DNA of 64,000 nt from Devosia indica (GTDB taxonomy: Bacteria; Pseudomonadota; Alphaproteobacteria; Rhizobiales; Devosiaceae). Below the pieces are notes generated by a model. That model saw nothing but the letters and a program-made list of their open reading frames with translations, was not told where the DNA came from and did no database searches. Below are positions 62,803 to 64,000 of this stretch, piece after piece. How positions within the stretch are numbered: position 1 is the stretch's first letter; each line of letters starts with the position of its first letter. Made by a program: the position numbers and the translations under genes. Location of the stretch: NCBI RefSeq assembly GCF_003056405.1, contig NZ_PYVZ01000007.1, positions 62,001 through 126,000 of the forward strand, written 5' to 3'.

Positions 62803-63234
62803 ATGCAACACATTGTCTGCGCCCAGTGCGGGGCGACCAACCGATTGCCTGACGGCCGCGACGCGCTGGCCGGAAAATGCGGCAGTTGCGGCCAGCCCCT
62901 GTTCGGGGATGGACCAGCCGAGGTGACAGGGCAGAACCTGGATCGGCAGATCAAGCGCTCCTCACTGCCAATATTGGTTGATGTCTGGGCGCCCTGGTGC
63001 GGCCCGTGCCGGATCATGGGGCCACAATTCGAGGCCGCCGCGAAACAGGCCCAGCCTGAGATGCGCTTCCTCAAGCTCAACTCAGATCAGAACCAGGAAT
63101 TCTCCAGCCGCATCGGTATTCGCGGCATCCCCACCATGATCCTGTTCGACAAGGGCAGGGAGGTGGGCCGGGTGTCGGGTGCCATGTCCAGCACTGACAT
63201 TCTCGCCTGGGCGCGGGCGCAAATCCGCGCCTGA
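62803..63234 (+). CDS. trxC: Thioredoxin 2
   Basis: A 143-residue cytoplasmic thioredoxin with an N-terminal zinc ribbon (C6/C9 and C26/C29: VCAQCG; KCGSCG). The active site is WCGPC (Cys66 and Cys69), and the cis-proline is in GIRGIPTMILF. TrxC proteins reduce disulfides under oxidative stress. It is divergent from ribN; the 272 nt between the riboswitch and trxC carry both promoters but show no other recognised element. Confidence 0.95.
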   Translation: MQHIVCAQCGATNRLPDGRDALAGKCGSCGQPLFGDGPAEVTGQNLDRQIKRSSLPILVDVWAPWCGPCRIMGPQFEAAAKQAQPEMRFLKLNSDQNQEFSSRIGIRGIPTMILFDKGREVGRVSGAMSSTDILAWARAQIRA

Positions 63235-63274
63235 CAGATGCGGCCTACAAAGCTGTTGGCTATCGCCATGGATT

Positions 63275-63304
63275 CAATTAAACAAGAAGTAACTTGTTTA
63301 ATTG
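63275..63304. promoter_or_regulatory. Long palindromic operator before the MFS gene
   Basis: CAATTAAACAAG (63275-63286) and CTTGTTTAATTG (63293-63304) are perfect inverted copies 6 nt apart; the match continues outward (GGATT/AATCC) past one extra base. It lies 10 nt before the MFS start. Long AT-rich palindromes of this type are bound by TetR or MarR repressors. Confidence 0.7.
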
Positions 63305-63313
63305 GAATCCGTT

Positions 63314-64000
63314 ATGTCTGACACTGTCGACGGCCGGTGGGCCGAGATTTTTGGGCCTCGCTACCTTTCGGTCACCACGATCCTGGCGCTGGGCGTCTCG
63401 CTCTTTGCCTTCAACGTCTTCCTCTCGGCCACTGCATTGCCTTCGGCGGTCCAGGAGCTGGGCGGCATTGAGGTGATTTCCTGGGCCACCACGCTCTATC
63501 TGGTCTTTGCCATTGTCGGCGGTGCCGCTGCAGCCCTGATCAAGCGGCGGCTCGGTTCCCGCGTGGCCTTGATCGGGCTGGCCAGCGTCTTTCTGGTAGG
63601 CACGCTGATCGCCGCCAGCGCTGGGTCAATGCCTCAGGTTTTGGTCGGGCGCGCCGTCCAGGGCTTTGGCGAAGGTGTCGTTGCGGCCCTCTGCTTTGCG
63701 CTTATTCCAGAACTGTTTCCCAGCCGCCTCGTGCCCAAGGTTTTCGGCATGCAGGCCGTTGTCTGGGCCGTTGCGGCCTTTGGCGGTCCCGCCGGAGCTG
63801 GGGCCCTGACAGAGTTGATTTCCTGGCGTGCCGCCTTTCTCATCAACGTGCCGCTGGTTCTGATCTTCGGGGTCATGGTGCTCCTGGTGGTGCCCGCCAG
63901 TCAGAGGATCGTCGGATCATCGGGCTTTCCGGGTCTGCGCCTCGGCGCCATTGGCGCTGGTACCATGCTGGTGGCGATTGCGGCCATCGTCCCGCCCGCT
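63314..64000 (+). CDS. MFS transporter (3' truncated by window edge)
   Basis: ATG at 63314 opens a frame that remains open to the last base (229 codons). The protein starts MSDTVDGRWAEIFGPRYLSV and has hydrophobic segments such as ILALGVSLFAFNVFLSATALPSAV, LYLVFAIVGGAAAALI and VWAVAAFGGPAGAG. Motif A-like KRRLGSR and the motif RAVQGFGEGVVAAL indicate a drug-exporter-type (DHA) MFS protein. The palindrome upstream suggests inducible expression. Confidence 0.87.
   Translation, partial: MSDTVDGRWAEIFGPRYLSVTTILALGVSLFAFNVFLSATALPSAVQELGGIEVISWATTLYLVFAIVGGAAAALIKRRLGSRVALIGLASVFLVGTLIAASAGSMPQVLVGRAVQGFGEGVVAALCFALIPELFPSRLVPKVFGMQAVVWAVAAFGGPAGAGALTELISWRAAFLINVPLVLIFGVMVLLVVPASQRIVGSSGFPGLRLGAIGAGTMLVAIAAIVPPA

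Overview
The window is a gene-dense, high-GC chromosomal segment of an alphaproteobacterium of the order Hyphomicrobiales, most like Devosia or a close relative. This rests on gene orders seen directly: rpoZ-rsh-pyrE-acpS-lepB-rnc-era-recO, DUF177-plsX-fabH-ihfA-merR, glyA-nrdR-ribH-nusB and hemB-DUF6163-ldtR-ldtP. An iolC-DUF2090 fusion and an FMN-riboswitch-controlled RibN also fit. No species can be named from sequence alone. There is no phage, insertion sequence, plasmid origin or CRISPR array; this is ordinary chromosome with several metabolic islands.

Layout. 1-3.3 kb: end of a molybdopterin oxidoreductase gene, a TSUP permease, two small genes and tRNA-Ser(GCT). 3.4-12.2 kb: a nine-gene minus-strand ectoine cluster, ectA-ectB-ectC-ectD-ask-ehuB-ehuC-ehuD-ehuA, with the MarR-type regulator ectR divergent from it. 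It covers precursor supply, synthesis, hydroxylation and re-uptake, with no ectoine-degradation genes in view. 12.2-18.4 kb: GFA and SRPBCC proteins, then an amino-sugar and muropeptide-recycling locus (murQ divergent from gntR, SIS-domain deaminase, nagA) and an SDR. 18.4-25.3 kb: envelope genes: a porin with a structured leader and strong terminator, a 1081-residue OmpA-family protein with seven internal repeats, two small downstream genes, and an alpha/beta-hydrolase lacking its usual nucleophile. 25.4-37.6 kb: housekeeping genes from dapA to parC. 37.8-43.3 kb: bpt, RDD protein, hemB and the ldtR/ldtP peptidoglycan-transpeptidase pair. 43.4-52.9 kb: one-carbon, dNTP-control, riboflavin, lipid and chromatin genes. 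53-61.2 kb: myo-inositol catabolism (iolG, iolB, iolE, iolD, iolC) with an RpiR-type IolR. 61.3-64 kb: ribN with an FMN riboswitch, trxC and a truncated MFS gene.

The least explained signals are non-coding. A 60-62 nt two-hairpin element occurs four times, always just 3' of a plus-strand gene and in the same orientation, with compensatory changes in one stem; one copy lies between the rpoZ stop codon and the rpoZ terminator. A 38-codon upstream ORF with a strong ribosome-binding site ends on the glyA start codon (ATGA overlap), below a nested hairpin. A matched GGAA-N6-TTCC-N6-GGAA operator lies before both iolR and iolC. Long perfect hairpins lie between ehuB and ehuC, before the porin, and between recO and parC.
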